A DNA stretch of 64,000 bases from Argentina anserina. Taxonomy: Eukaryota; Streptophyta; Magnoliopsida; Rosales; Rosaceae. Positions 42,669 through 55,182 of this stretch are shown here, one piece after another. The position numbers and the translations under genes were made by a program. Each line of letters begins with the position of its first letter. Position 1 is the first letter of the stretch. Under the pieces are notes generated by a model that saw nothing but the letters and a program-made list of their open reading frames with translations, was not told the origin of the DNA and made no database searches. Location of the stretch: NCBI RefSeq assembly GCF_933775445.1, contig NC_065877.1:25730001-25794000 (forward strand). The letters are read 5' to 3'.

Positions 42669-45600
42669 TCAGTCCTTCGTGTAAGGGAGTGCAAAGTCCT
42701 TGATCCTTTGCTTGAGGTGCTGCAGCGATACAGAATAAAAATGGAGTTGTTTAAACAAAAATACAATAATAAAAAAGATGGGAGAAAAATCCATTTTTAA
42801 AGCTTTTCAACAATCACCTGTAATTCCTCATGAAGCACCACAAATATCTTCTTGAGCCTCTTATGTCTCTGCAAAAAAAAAACATTTTTAGTCGAGTCAG
42901 ACTGACAAGTCAACCAAGATACTATACTACATGAATACCTCACGAATGTTAAGTTGAAAGACATTTTTTACATTAGGCTGACTAGCAAGCCGCTTTTATA
43001 GGCTGCGTTGAATGCACCTCATCTATAACTCACCCCACAAGTACAATTTACCACCTAAATTATAATATTACCTTTTGAAAAATTGATAACAATTCATGAA
43101 TAAAAATAGATAAAGCAAAAGAGAGAAAAATCAAGCAAGTGTTCTCATAATAGGTGGTATTGCAAGCACTCTCAATATCCCAAACATCTACCCAGAAGCT
43201 CTCATTTGCGGACAATCAATGGCATATGCATGCTCCATGAACCCAGCAAGCTCATGCCCAATTACCAAACTCACACGCCAATAATTTACTTTATGTTGCT
43301 TTAACTTTTTGTCTTCATAAATCAAAGGATTAATTCCAAACACACCCTTCAAAGCCCGTGATGTACAGTAATGAATTGAGTGTTTGTTTTCAGACAGAAC
43401 TACCATATACAAAAGAGTTCTATTTTACTATTCTTACATGTCATTTGCATGCCTCCATTCATTGCTATCCGGGCCAAATCTTCTCAAATTAACATAAGCA
43501 ACACTCATGCAGAATAAAATACTAGATTCTCATTTTTTTAGCATTGTTGTCATCGTTAAACAGGTACAGTGCAAGTAATTGGATTAAGCCATGATAATCC
43601 CATATACATAATATAATGGATTGCAACTCTTAAGATATCAACAACATAAAATTACAGTCCGGAATTCACAGATGTCTCCTGTTAAAGTTATTAGATACGA
43701 GCATGGATCAGTAAAATTTTCATACTCTAGACATCATCCTTATTTTCCACAACAAAAAAGATGAATTAGAAGGCACCAAAACAGAACTGTGCCCGGAAAC
43801 ACATTTGCAGAAACATTAGTAAAATGCTAGTACTTCAATTAAAACAGTGCATCTGAAAAGAAATTAGTGACACGATATCTTGCTCAATCACTTCAAAATT
43901 AAAGTGTTAAATTTAAAATAGTAAAGCAACATGTACTTAAAATCAAGAACAAAGCATACCGATCCACACTGACGATAGGATTCCTTCAGCTGGTCCAAGA
44001 TCTTCTTATATCTATCTGTGCCTGTAGCAAACTCAAGGTCCTTCCCTAGCTTTACGAACTCATTCCTACATGGAGCAGAAATAAATTGTTTTCAGATGCA
44101 CAGATCTTAAACTGCACTTGCATGAAGCCACTAATCAGACAAATAACACCAAATAAAAAGCCATGTTCTGTTATTTAAAATTCAAACAAATCCGAGCTTT
44201 ACCTGTAACTCTCTAAGATCTTGTTCAACGAGCAGTAGCTATCATACTTATCACGATATTCTTGCACATACTCCTTGTACCTGAGATAAGAAAATATAAT
44301 ATATATATTATGAAATTCAGATGTCTAAAACAACTTCTAACATATATCAGGGCATCTGCATAAATGATTTAATATGTTGACTTACTGAGAGAAATCTTTT
44401 ATTGGTCCCTTGAGCTCAGGCTCATCTTTCTCGTACTTTGTATAAGAACAACTATTTTCATCAGAAGAAGAATCCCTTCTTTTTCTATCGATGTCAGTGC
44501 CCTCTGCCAACATTGAATCCTTTTGTACTTCAGTCTGTTCCATCATTATACTAGATGTCAGTCTTTTTCTCTCTTTAATGGTGTGGGACAGTGGCCCTCG
44601 TTTAGAGTCATGGTGCTGAGAAGCACTAACAGGTGCTTTCTTATTGCTTTCTCCAAAACCATCTAAAATGATCCTTTGTCTTCCCCCAACTTCATTCTGT
44701 GTTGATTTACTACCATTATCTGCTGATCTGCTGAATGGGCGCCGCACATCAGAATGATCTAGCCGTGAAAGGTGATGTGACTGAGATTGCACAGCTCTCT
44801 GTTGAGACCCTGTTGAGTCCTCGATATAATCTTCGTAGTTCCTCTTTTTAACAGAGCCTTCTGCATTACTAAGAAACTTCAAGTTGAAATCTGGTGAGGA
44901 TGGCTTTCCCAATTCTAAATTTGTCTTTTCTGTGGGTTTTGCTTTACTGAAGTCCAAACCCCAGTTATCTCTAGTGCCCAGTTTGTTTTCTGACTGCTTA
45001 AATGAACTTTTTCTCTCAAATTGCTTCTTAGCTGGTGTTTCCTCAGCCACAGCCTCACGAAGTTCGCCCAACTCCAATTCTGAAAACTCTCTTTGGAGTT
45101 TACTTCCTCTACCATTAACAACTGGGGATCTGTCAACTCCATTCCTGTTTTCCTTAGGGGAAGAACTGAAGAACATGTTTGAAACCTGTCTATCTTCCTT
45201 GGTTTTTCCAGCCATGTCACCATGTTTCTGGAAGTGGGAGTCCAAGGGCACTGACTGTTTACCTCGGGCACCACCTTCCTTGGAATTTTTTGAAACCTTC
45301 TTTCCATTAGCATAATTGTCCCTTTGACTACTACTATGAACATTATCTTTTCGCACAGGAAAGCTTTCATGCACAGGAGAGCTCTTTTCAGAGTACTGCA
45401 GACCAATGCCCAAGCTCTCAGAATATCTATCAGGCCAATCTCCTTGATCAGGAGCCTTTGCTTGTGCACTATGATCATAAGACTTCCGACTTGATTGTTT
45501 AGACTCTACGCTATGTCTTCCAGGAACTGCTTGATTGTAGCCCTTTTGAGAGCCAAAATCAGTATTCCCATCCCTATCAGATTTACTCAGCGTCTGAGAT

Positions 45601-48600
45601 GCCATGCCCTTATAAGAGCCTTCAATAAGTCTATCAGGAGACAAATTCTGGGAATCCTCAGGATAAATGCCCTTACCCACAAAAGCAGGAGGTTGTGGTG
45701 AGTTTTCCATTTTTGACCTTTTCCTGCATTCAGAGTTTTCATCAGCGTGCTTTACCAAACCTCTTTTAAATTTACCTTTAGACATCCTGTCAGAACTATC
45801 AGACTGCTCATACCTGAAGTCATCCTTGTCTGTAGTCTTTCCAAACAAACTGTCTACGAGAATTTGGCGGTCAGGATGCTCAACATGCTCAGGTAGAGAG
45901 GGTTTTGTTTCATTGACAGGTTGTTCACTAGGCGCAGAGCTAGTAACAACAGCCAATTCAGCATCCTGATCCACAGTTTCAATATCAATCATGTCAGAAT
46001 CAATATCGTCTTGCTTGTCATCATTTCCACTCTGCGCAGCCCTGCCATCAGGAGTTTCCCATGGAACGGGCAAAGAAGCTTCAGAGGCTTGTACTTGATG
46101 TTTAGGCTCTTTATCATCATCACTCATAATGTTCACATCCTCATCAGAAACATCCTTGCTATTAGAAGACACATCACTTTCACTATCGCTACTACTCCCA
46201 CTTCCTCTTCCCTTTGGGCTTTTACTTCTGCTTCTACTTCTGCTAGGACTTTCACTGTCACTTCCAGAATCACTGCTGTCACTATCACTGTCACTTCCAC
46301 TCTCACTAGAACTAGAACTACCCACTCGGACTTCACTGTTGTCAGAGGTTCTTTTTTCACCAAACAGAACAGGTGATTGCTGTTCGTTATCAACTTTTTG
46401 GAATGCCTGTGGTTCTTCGCCGACTGTAACATTAATTTGACCCCGGCCCTGGTCCTCCATATCATTGGGAGAAACCTTCTCCTTAAACTCTGGTACTTGA
46501 CCATGCCTTTGATCGCAGATGTCTTCCGCAGCAGGCGTCTGGCGAAGGTTCTCTTCTGGGGAACTATACAATACGAGCATATACAGCAATTACTCATCAG
46601 GACATAATAATAGACTAAAGCAAAAAACAACAGTCTAGTTGGATCCCTTATTACTATATGATTGGTCGTAAGTAAACCAGCCTTTTGGCGCATGAAAGGA
46701 TTATTCATGTTTTTTTTTTGGTTGAAGCATGAAAGGATTGTTCATATTGTGCATTTATTATGATAACTATACATATATACCCACACATATTTATAATGAG
46801 AATAACCTGGTGACCCTACAGGAATGTTGAAATTAAAAGCTTCGAACATGGGATACTTAATGCATCACTAATGATAATTTTCCTCATCAATTTTAACCCA
46901 CTAAGACCAACAAAGTTCAAGAGTTTCTTTTTTGAGAAGAAAAAGTTTCTGAAGCTTTGCCATAGATGATGCAAGGCAAGAATTGAATTGGTTTCGGTTT
47001 AAGAAATTCTTAACCCCCGCTGCTGGTGGAACCAATATTTCAAAGACACATTGTTTCCAGTCATTCTCTCACAGAAGAGAATAATTGATGAACAAAAAAT
47101 AGAGCACTAACAGAATGTGAGGAAGATAAATAGGAGCTAAAATGTGGGTTGTAACTATTCGATTCCCAAATTGGGGTTCACTTTGAACGTTAAATTATCA
47201 GCACGGCTTTTCTTGTATGGACTAGTGGCAGTTCTCTTCTACTTTAATAAGTTGTCAATATCCTCATCTCAGTTAACTTTCTACGTGTAGAAAATGCCAA
47301 ATAGGCATCAGACATGTCAACTTATATGCAGAGGGCTTTGGTTTAGCAAACTGAAGGTTTACAACTAACCAAACTAGCTTCCAACTTAACTAATAAAGAT
47401 GGTACAACTACCATCTTGTAACTTATACCTAGAGGACATGAGTAAATCAATTTGAGATAATTATCTGAAGGTGGAATAATAAAATTAATCAAGTTAAAAT
47501 AGGTGTTGCCTAAGGATTACAAAGTCATAAACAAGTGACAAAAGCTATCAGAATCAGTGTTGAGAACAATTTGCATACAAAAACCATATGCCTAAATCAT
47601 CAGACATTCAATGTTTGAATGAGTTTGCAAGCCTGCAGGCAATATATAATAAAATTCTAATAAATATACTAATTAATGGGAACTTGATAAAGCATCCTTG
47701 AATGAGGATAAGATTTCCACTCCAGGAGAAAAAAAAATCAGAAAAAACTACTAGCAAAAGCTGCAAAACCAACTGTGAACACACTTAGGGCTTGTTGGGT
47801 AACATTTTTGAGAACAAATTTCAAAAAGTAAGTTTCAAAAAATGGAAAAAAAATTAGAGGAAATAAGAGTGAAACGTCAAATTGATGTATTCACTTTTTT
47901 TATAAAAGTTGAAAATATGTTCAATTCTATGTTGTGAGAGATATCTTAACGAACACGTTTTCACCCAATTTTCATTTTCAAAAATGAAAACGTGTATGAA
48001 AAGTTGAAAACAGTAGCACTCTGAATTGAGAACATTGTTGTGCATCAAACATATACTGCTAGCACAATGTGAGCCCAAAGTAATGCCATATAATTTGGAG
48101 TGTAGGTACTTTTGTTTCTTACTTAAGATATGCCATTTAAAATGGTGCACCCATGAACCGCTATAAACGAATAAATTACAACAAAAAATATAACAGGAAA
48201 CAAATGTATCACTAAGTGATTCAAGATGAGTATAGGCTTTTCAAGTGGGTACCTTCCAGATTCAAAACAAGGTTTCTTGAAGCTTTCTAACATCACCCCT
48301 GGTTTCAAGAGATACCTCCCTGGAGCTTGGCAATTTGCAATCTGATGTCAAAAATGAAAGAGTAGATATAGTGTCAGTCAGTGTTATAAAGTTAATAAAT
48401 AATAGCACCAGGGATGTCCACCACTTACCCTCTTAAGAATGGGCTCAATTTTCTTCGCAGAGTTGGGAAATGAATCTCCAATAGCTCTCTCCAAAGCCTA
48501 CAAATAAGCAAGATAGATGGAGATAACAGGGAGGAGAAAGAAAGGAAGAACTTAAGAATTCTAAGACCTGTCTCTGAACAGTTATAGCGACACTATCAAA

Positions 48601-51333
48601 TCCTTCACAGTTAACCAAGATAGGATAGTTTATCTGATGCATTCAAGACTTCCATTGATTAAAGGCATATATGGCTAGTAACACATTTCTTTTTTGTCTC
48701 AAATTGAATGAATGCCTGGTCATATGACTATACAAGATACGAGAAGCATTTAAATTGGACTTTTTAAAATATAATAAAAGGTAGGAATACACAATTGACA
48801 ATGACCACCCAAAAGTCCAAAATTAGGATAGATAGTTGCTTACATATCTACCCTCCAGGATGAGAAACTGTTCACTGTTAGAAAAATGTCCTATTACATT
48901 ATTGATTTAATCCCCTTCAAGTAATGTTGAATTTTGGATACTGTTTCAGCAAAATAGCAAGATCTATACAGCGTCTACATCATCTTCATGAAAGATAATT
49001 GACATGTATATTTTGAACATGTTTTCGAATTTAACAATTTTAATGCAGACACAAGCCCAATGCTTAATGTTTTAATTACTGTTAATCATCTTTTAGCACT
49101 TACCTTGAAGCTCATTCCCTTGGGATTCTCCATGAGCAGTGTAATCAACAAACTCTGCAAATCTGTCGGCTTAGCTCGATCACTACCTTTGCCAGCAGTT
49201 TCCAGTGTTGCAGTAGTTCTGATTGAGGTTTTTTTATCCAAGCTAGGAGCAGGTTTGTCCTTAAGAATGACCTGAGAGGGTATAGTTTCATCTGCATTTG
49301 CATGAGTCTTCGATATATTTAGCATTCCAAATGGAGATGGAGACTTCTCAGTTGTAGATGGAAGAGGTGATGATGACTGTCTACCCTTTGCAGTAGTTGC
49401 TGATATCCCGGATTTATATGCAGACTTTGGAGCAGCTGAAACTTCAAATATAAGACACAGTTCAGTTAACATCCAAATGTAAATAACAGATAGATGAACT
49501 ACTCATGTAGACCTACAAACTGAGCAGTGAAGATCTGGTTTCGTGATCCAAATGTTTTTCAAATGCCACATCCCTCAGTATAGCCAAGAAAAATGGTCGT
49601 ATAGTAGAAGGGCCGTGTGTGTGTGTGTACTTTCTGATTTCAATTTGACTCTGTGAATGCCAGACATATCAGAAGTAGATTGCAAATAAGAATTCATGGA
49701 CTCTTGAGTTGAAAATGTATATTTTGTTTATAATTCAATTGTTTCTTGCTCTCTTTTTTTCTAATTAAGATATTTATATATACATACTAAATAAATAAAT
49801 AAGTGAAAAGGTAATGCATACAGACAATTTCTTTCAAGTGATCTTATAGACCTGTGCACAGAAAATATATAATATATTCATAATTTATCTTGCTTGGAGA
49901 AATTAAAGTCTATTGATGGCTCTACTAACCTTGAGGTGGTTCAACTTTCTGCTTTTTAGACGGAGGCTCTTTCTTCAGTTTATTCCTCCGTTGAATATTC
50001 GCTGGGGAACAGTGAGATATCAGAAACAACAACATTGAAGTAAACTGCATACTACAACCAATCTAAAACAAGAAACCACTTAAATTTCTGACGTAAGCAT
50101 GCATTAATGATCTTCAAACTTTTTATGGTTTAAGGACCTCACCTGAGGCAGCAGCATATTGTTTTAGTTGATTGTTCATGGCTGGATTCGGTTCTAGCAC
50201 AATGGCTCTGAATTCACAAACAAAAATAAACTTAATAAAACGCAACAAGGGGATATTGCCATCTGAGAGGATAATGGTGTGGTAGAGTAAGACAAAACAA
50301 TTATAACTACATGCATATTGTTACTGAATGAAGAAGAAAGTGCTAGTTAACAATCAGATGGCATACTTCCTTGATTTATGCGAGCGTTCAGCTTCCTGCG
50401 ACCGCCTCTTAACATGATTCGTAGTTGATTCATCTAATATACGCTGAACATTCACTTTACGCCATGCACATCCCGATTCAACAAGCAAACCATTCCCATC
50501 TTCACCGGTTTCACGTTCTTCGTATATGTCACAGAGGTCCCCGTCCCTAGACCACGTAAACCTAAACTCCTTCCCGCCCACGTCAATAACCTGACCCAAT
50601 ACAGAACAATTCACAGCAACAAACACTTATTTCCACATTCATAATAAAATAATAGCTTCTTTGGAAGAAATAACACCAAACTACTACAATGTAAACATCC
50701 AATTTTTTTGGCCAAGTTATAATAACTCTAAGAAACAATCACCTGATACAAAATTGAGGGAAACTAAGCAATGCACATTAAGAAACTAACACAGAATAAA
50801 CTAACTACCAAGATAACATCTTTAACTGCTCAATTAGCTTAAATATACTTAATTCAACCTAGAAAATTACAAACTGAGCAATGCTTTAACTCCAAAACTA
50901 CCCAAAAAACCACGAAAGTTTACAGCAAACAAAAAAAGCAAAGAAATTACGATCGAAAACTCACATTGCCGTGTGGATTATTAGGCACGGAATCAAATTT
51001 GATCCTTGGGGTCCCACCTTCGGCCTCGACGCGCCTGATCTCGTCGACTAGGTCCGGCGCCAGCCGAATGATCATGGAGAACGCCACCGGATTGCTGCCG
51101 GCGACTAGGCTGAACTTCTCCTCCACGGCAGGGGCGGCTGCGGCGGACGACGTGGCAGTGGCGGAGTTACGTCCGCCGCGGGGGTTGTTGGAGCCGCCGA
51201 GGGAGAGGCGGTTGGCCGCGGGTGCGGAGGAGCGGTGAGGCGGAGGGAAGGAGGCTCGGCCGAGCTTGGCGGCTCCGGCTCCTCGGCCGGCGCCGCCGCC
51301 TAATCGGCCGTGCTTGGATGAACCGCCGTACAT
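42669..51333 (-). CDS. ELL-like RNA polymerase II elongation protein (occludin-homology C-terminus)
   Basis: Twelve coding exons on the minus strand: 51333-50965, 50590-50367, 50207-50143, 50001-49930, 49435-49104, 48497-48429, 48341-48253, 46563-44386, 44280-44203, 44065-43960, 42868-42818 and 42719-42669. They join in phase to 1227 residues. The Gly/Ala/Arg-rich start is followed by an ELL N-terminal-like region (about 70-200, with IRLAPDLVDEIRR and FTWSRDGDLCDIYEE) and a winged-helix-like block (LQSLLITLLMENPKGMSFKALERAIGDS as the core, residues about 330-400). A large single exon encodes a disordered middle with a Ser/Asp run at about 489-545. The last 95 residues (1133-1227) form an occludin/ELL homology coiled coil with YKEYVQEYRDKYDSY, then RYKKILDQLKESYRQCGS. 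Animal ELL sits in super elongation complexes; a nuclear elongation role is inferred. Its large exon has been labelled 'dentin sialophosphoprotein-like' in plants because of the Ser/Asp run. Confidence 0.85.
46564..48252 (-). other. Long intron of the ELL-like gene
   Basis: A 1.7-kb intron just before the giant exon. It contains a small local duplication (about 46690-46745, 'gcatgaaaggatt...ttcat'). A stretch at about 47790-48000, rich in AAATTT-type inverted motifs and starting 'agggcttgttgggtaaca', may be a hAT MITE fragment, but the matching right end was not found. Confidence 0.4.
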
Positions 51334-51544
51334 TGGCGAGAGAGAGAGAGATGCGGAAGGGAATATGGGATTTTTATTTTGTTGCTCTCTCTCTTTGCTT
51401 GAGACCTTGTGAGTAACAAACGGAGCGCAACCAAAAATTAATTTTTTTTCTTTTTCTATTTGTTTTTACAGTTTTACACAGCTTTTTTTTTTCTTTTTGG
51501 TTCTAATATAGGGTAAGAAAGAAAATTTCATTCAGCATCAGAAA

Positions 51545-51850
51545 CATCAACCCATTATCTTGGCTCTTTGTTATTGAGGTGCAAGAGGTTCATAGAAAAG
51601 ATGAATGATGCAACGTTAATTCATATCTTTCGGGATTATAACTACATTGCTAATACTTTGGCAAAATGCAGTATTTCTCACGGCCTTGGTTTGATTCAAT
51701 TTGTTGAGCCCCCTCAACATGTTGTTCAGGCATATTTGGATGATTTAAGAGATGTGGTTAAAGCCAGGAGAATGGGTGCCTGTTTTAGTGCTTAGTTGTT
51801 TTGTTTTCTTTGTCTCGGCATTTAAGGTCTAGTTTGTAACAAAAAAATCA
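51545..51850 (+). pseudogene. 5'-truncated LINE remnant (RNase H-like tail)
   Basis: A frame from about 51568 to 51795 reads IHIFRDYNYIANTLAKC and later FVEPPQHVVQAYLDDL. This is the C-terminal pattern of the RNase H-like (RVT_3) domain found at the end of plant LINE polyproteins and derived genes, where a 'R-x-x-N-x-x-A-x-x-L-A' signature is usual. The stop codon is followed by a T-rich 3' region and an A-rich tail near 51840. Upstream polymerase sequence is missing, so this is a dead 3' fragment. Confidence 0.6.
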
Positions 51851-54075
51851 ACTAGTGTATCTACCAAAACATAAATAGCTCTTTACTTCTTAGCAGATTT
51901 AGACAAATCTCAAAACGTACAAACTTTTCAAATATAGATAATGTACTCTTAGAATCATCAATTAATCAAATAGTAACAGCTTCAAAACATTGGAGGTTTA
52001 TATACATGAATCATCAATTAATCAAATAGTAACAGCTTCCACTTATGTTCATGAATCTTCATTTGTAGTACCATATGTTGGTAAGACTTGTGACACCCAC
52101 AATGGAGACTCTCCAACTGTGGTTGAGGGGGAGAACAACATGTTATAATTGGTGGTTCTAGTGATGGAACTGAAAGGGCAAAGTGAGATAAATGATAGTT
52201 GTAGTGATGAAATTAGGGAATAAAGTGAGATAAATGATGGTTCTAGTAATGGAATTGAATCGGGTGGTAATAGTTGTAGTTATGAAAGTATTAGTCCGGA
52301 TTGAGTTAATGTTGGTGCTATTTGTTTTGTTGGTGATAGCTCTGGTATTGAGATTAATGGTAAATCAAGTGATGGAATTGGTTTCAGTGATAATAGTGGT
52401 AGTAGTGAAAGTGTTGGTTTTGGTGGAATTAATGTTGTTGGTATTGAAGATCGTAAACTAAAAATCTTTGGAGCAAGAACCTTTGGAGTTGTTGGTGGAG
52501 AATTAAAGCAAATGCAATTAATCAAGATCAAGTGGTCATGATTTCAGTTGCATTTCTTATAATCTTGTTTAGTGTCTTGAAGGACTTCTATCATGTTTAT
52601 ATCTATCAGTTGTTCAAGGGGAACTCTTCTAAGCCTTGGTATTCTTTTGGAAGTTGTGCTCTATTGAAACAGAATATGAGGTAGCAATCACAAACATTTA
52701 CTACTATTTTAATTTTGTTGTTCGATTTATACATCATACATTTGTTTGCCTTGTTTTATCTTGTCTTCTGCAAGGATTTTTGGATCATGTTGCATACTTA
52801 ATTGGGAATCACAATGAGGCATATCCGGTTTTCTTTTCTTCAATTCCAAGTGTTGTTGTGGATGATAAAATTATCTCAAGAAAGTAAGAGATCAATCACA
52901 ATATTATTTGGGAAGTACTAAATGTAATAAATAATAATCATTATCATCAGCAATCTGCTCGAGGTAGAGCATATCAATCTTCTCGAGCTCAAACACATAA
53001 ACATCATGATGTGTCAACTAGAGTCAAGATAGGAATTAACATATATGTAGAGTTTTTAGTTCATAGTGCTAGTATGGTTAGACCAATATGTTGCTCAACT
53101 CTTCCCTCATCTCTCTGCCCAATGCTCGAGAATGAAGGTAGTTAAGGTGTTCTCTTTACTACAAGTCTTGTATGTTAGTTCTTGGTAGAACCTATCGTTA
53201 CAATTTGCAAAAGAGATGCATGGTGTTCAATACATGTTCCAATCTTAGTTTGGTTACTCCCACTGAGATTGAGGAAATATATTAACGAGTATACAATGAC
53301 ACAAAATATCAAGGATAATTGAGGCTTTTGTGTAATATTAGTTAGGATTTTCCTTAATTATAAACAGGTTGTGTACACTCTTTTTCTGTATGATTGATTA
53401 TTTTGAAGAATATATTAAAATTGCTCCAAACTTTATGGTTTTCTCTTCGTCTTCAACCTTCATATTATCCGGAGTTTATCCATGATGACCATGTTATCAA
53501 AAATATCTTCTCCCACTAACACTTGGGAGAGCCTCAAGGAGATTTTGAAGAAGCATGGAGAAAATGTTAAAAAGCTTGTGAATGAATCACTCTGAATGTT
53601 TTAGAAAATTATGGCTAGCTATTATTGTGCTTTTCTCTAAGGTTGGACCATGGAGTGCAGCTTGGCTACCATTTTAGATATTTAGATTAATATTTTTATT
53701 TTGTTGAATATAGTTTGTGTTTTGCTTTCGCACACTTCCTACTAGGTTTAATGAGACATGTGCATTTGTTTTCTATTTTTAGTCTTTTATAGATTTGAAG
53801 GTAACCGGATTGTGTCCAAAAATTTTAATGAATTTGAAAGCTTTTTAGTCTTTTCTCTATGCTCCTTCAAAATCTCCCCGAGTCTCTTCCGAGTATTGGT
53901 TGGAGGAGATGTTTTCGATTGTGTTATGGCAAAGAGCGTGGATGGAGCAGGATCAAAGCTCATTGTGAGTGAAACTTTCTTGGTAGGGTTTGTGGGGGAA
54001 GCTTTCTTGGACTACATAATGTATTTTTGGAGGAACTAAGGTTAAGCTAGCCATATGGTTATGCTATGTTTGTTT
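51851..54075. other. Unrecognised, probably degenerate transposon DNA
   Basis: About 2.2 kb without a supported gene. Around 52150-52400, imperfect units of about 45-50 bp built on 'gatggttctagtgatggaat' recur in broken frames. Short frames (52636-52887, 53758-54039) have no family motif. A decayed element is likely; the class is unknown. Confidence 0.4.
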
Positions 54076-54079
54076 TTTT

Positions 54080-54620
54080 GGAAGAAATGTGTAATATCTT
54101 TATATATATTGTCTATAGTGCAAATTATTTGTTATTGTAAAACATATATATACATATATATAAGATTGGTTACTACAGAAAGAGTGCATGCATGCATATA
54201 TAATGCTTAATTAAGGGTCTCAAGCGCTCAGTCCTCAAGTTCATATAGACTTTGTATATATACATATATATATATATAAGATTGGTTACTACAGAAAGAG
54301 TGCATGCATGCATATATAATGTTTAATTAAGGGTCTCAAGCTCTCAGTCCTCAAGTTCATACAAACTTTGTGCTATCTCGATTTTGATTTTATTCTTGAT
54401 TCTTAAAAATATGTTAGAATATAATATTTTGTCTGTTTTTGTTGGGAAGAAATGTGAAATATCCTTATATATATTGTCCTTCGTGTAAAATATTTGTTAT
54501 TGTAAACAAACAAAAAAAGAATATAAGATTGGTTAGTGCAAAAAGAGTAAATGCATGCATATCTAATACTTAATTAAGGGTCTCAAGCTCTCAGTTCTCA
54601 AGTGCATGCATACTTTGTAC
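54080..54620 (+). repeat. Three-copy tandem repeat
   Basis: A unit with 'ggaagaaatgtgtaatatc', 'aagattggttactacagaaa', 'tgcatgcatgcatat' and 'aagggtctcaag' occurs at 54080-54257, partly again at 54258-54372 (without the first part) and fully at 54444-54620. Copies 1 and 2 are nearly identical in their shared part, while copy 3 is more diverged. This suggests an older duplication followed by a recent partial one. It is non-coding. Confidence 0.85.
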
Positions 54621-55000
54621 TAACTCGAGTTTGTTTTTATTTTTGTTTCTTAAAAATACGTTAGAATATAAATAATGTACTATGTACATCTTGTCGTCTT
54701 CCTAAAATGTTCATATATTTGTTTTTTCTTCAACATATCAATAAAGAAAAGAAAAAAATATAGAGGAGTTATGTGTAGAGGTAGTGGGAAACAATTCCTC
54801 CCACATCCATTTTATTTTTTGATTTACTGTTCTAACCATGTTCTCTTATATTTTATATCTTTAATTTAAAGTTTAATCAATTAAAGATAAATGTTATATT
54901 TTTTGGTTGAATGGTTACATACGGAAAATTGCCTTAATATATAAAGAAATATAGATAGATGAGATTTAGCTAACAAATAATTGTTTCTAAAAGCAAAAGA

Positions 55001-55182
55001 TGGGTGTAAATACGGCAGTGAATTCCTACACGACTTGAAACACACGATTATAAAATGGGTCAACCCGATAACACTAAATGAACATATACACGACCTATTC
55101 AAGAAAATAACATTATTTGTATTATGGTTTTAATAAGAATGTACTCATTTTAAACTAGCATATAGATAATACAATAAATTAT
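55001..55182. repeat. Left part of an interrupted hAT-type MITE copy
   Basis: Starts gggtgtaaat and contains 'acgac', 'cacacgattataaaa', 'gggtcaaccc' and 'acactaaatgaac' in the same order as the reverse complement of the MITE at 13319-13871. It is cut at 55182 by the Pack-type element that begins at 55183. The likely continuation lies beyond that element and again near 57640. Confidence 0.5.

Noticed and set aside
44884..46440. Plus-strand frames opposite the ELL-like giant exon
   Set aside because: They are antisense shadows of the long minus-strand coding exon, with Ser/Leu-rich translations of its Ser/Asp codons.
47790..48010. Intact hAT MITE in the ELL-like intron
   Set aside because: A plausible left end (agggcttgttgggtaaca) is seen, but there is no matching right terminus or target duplication.
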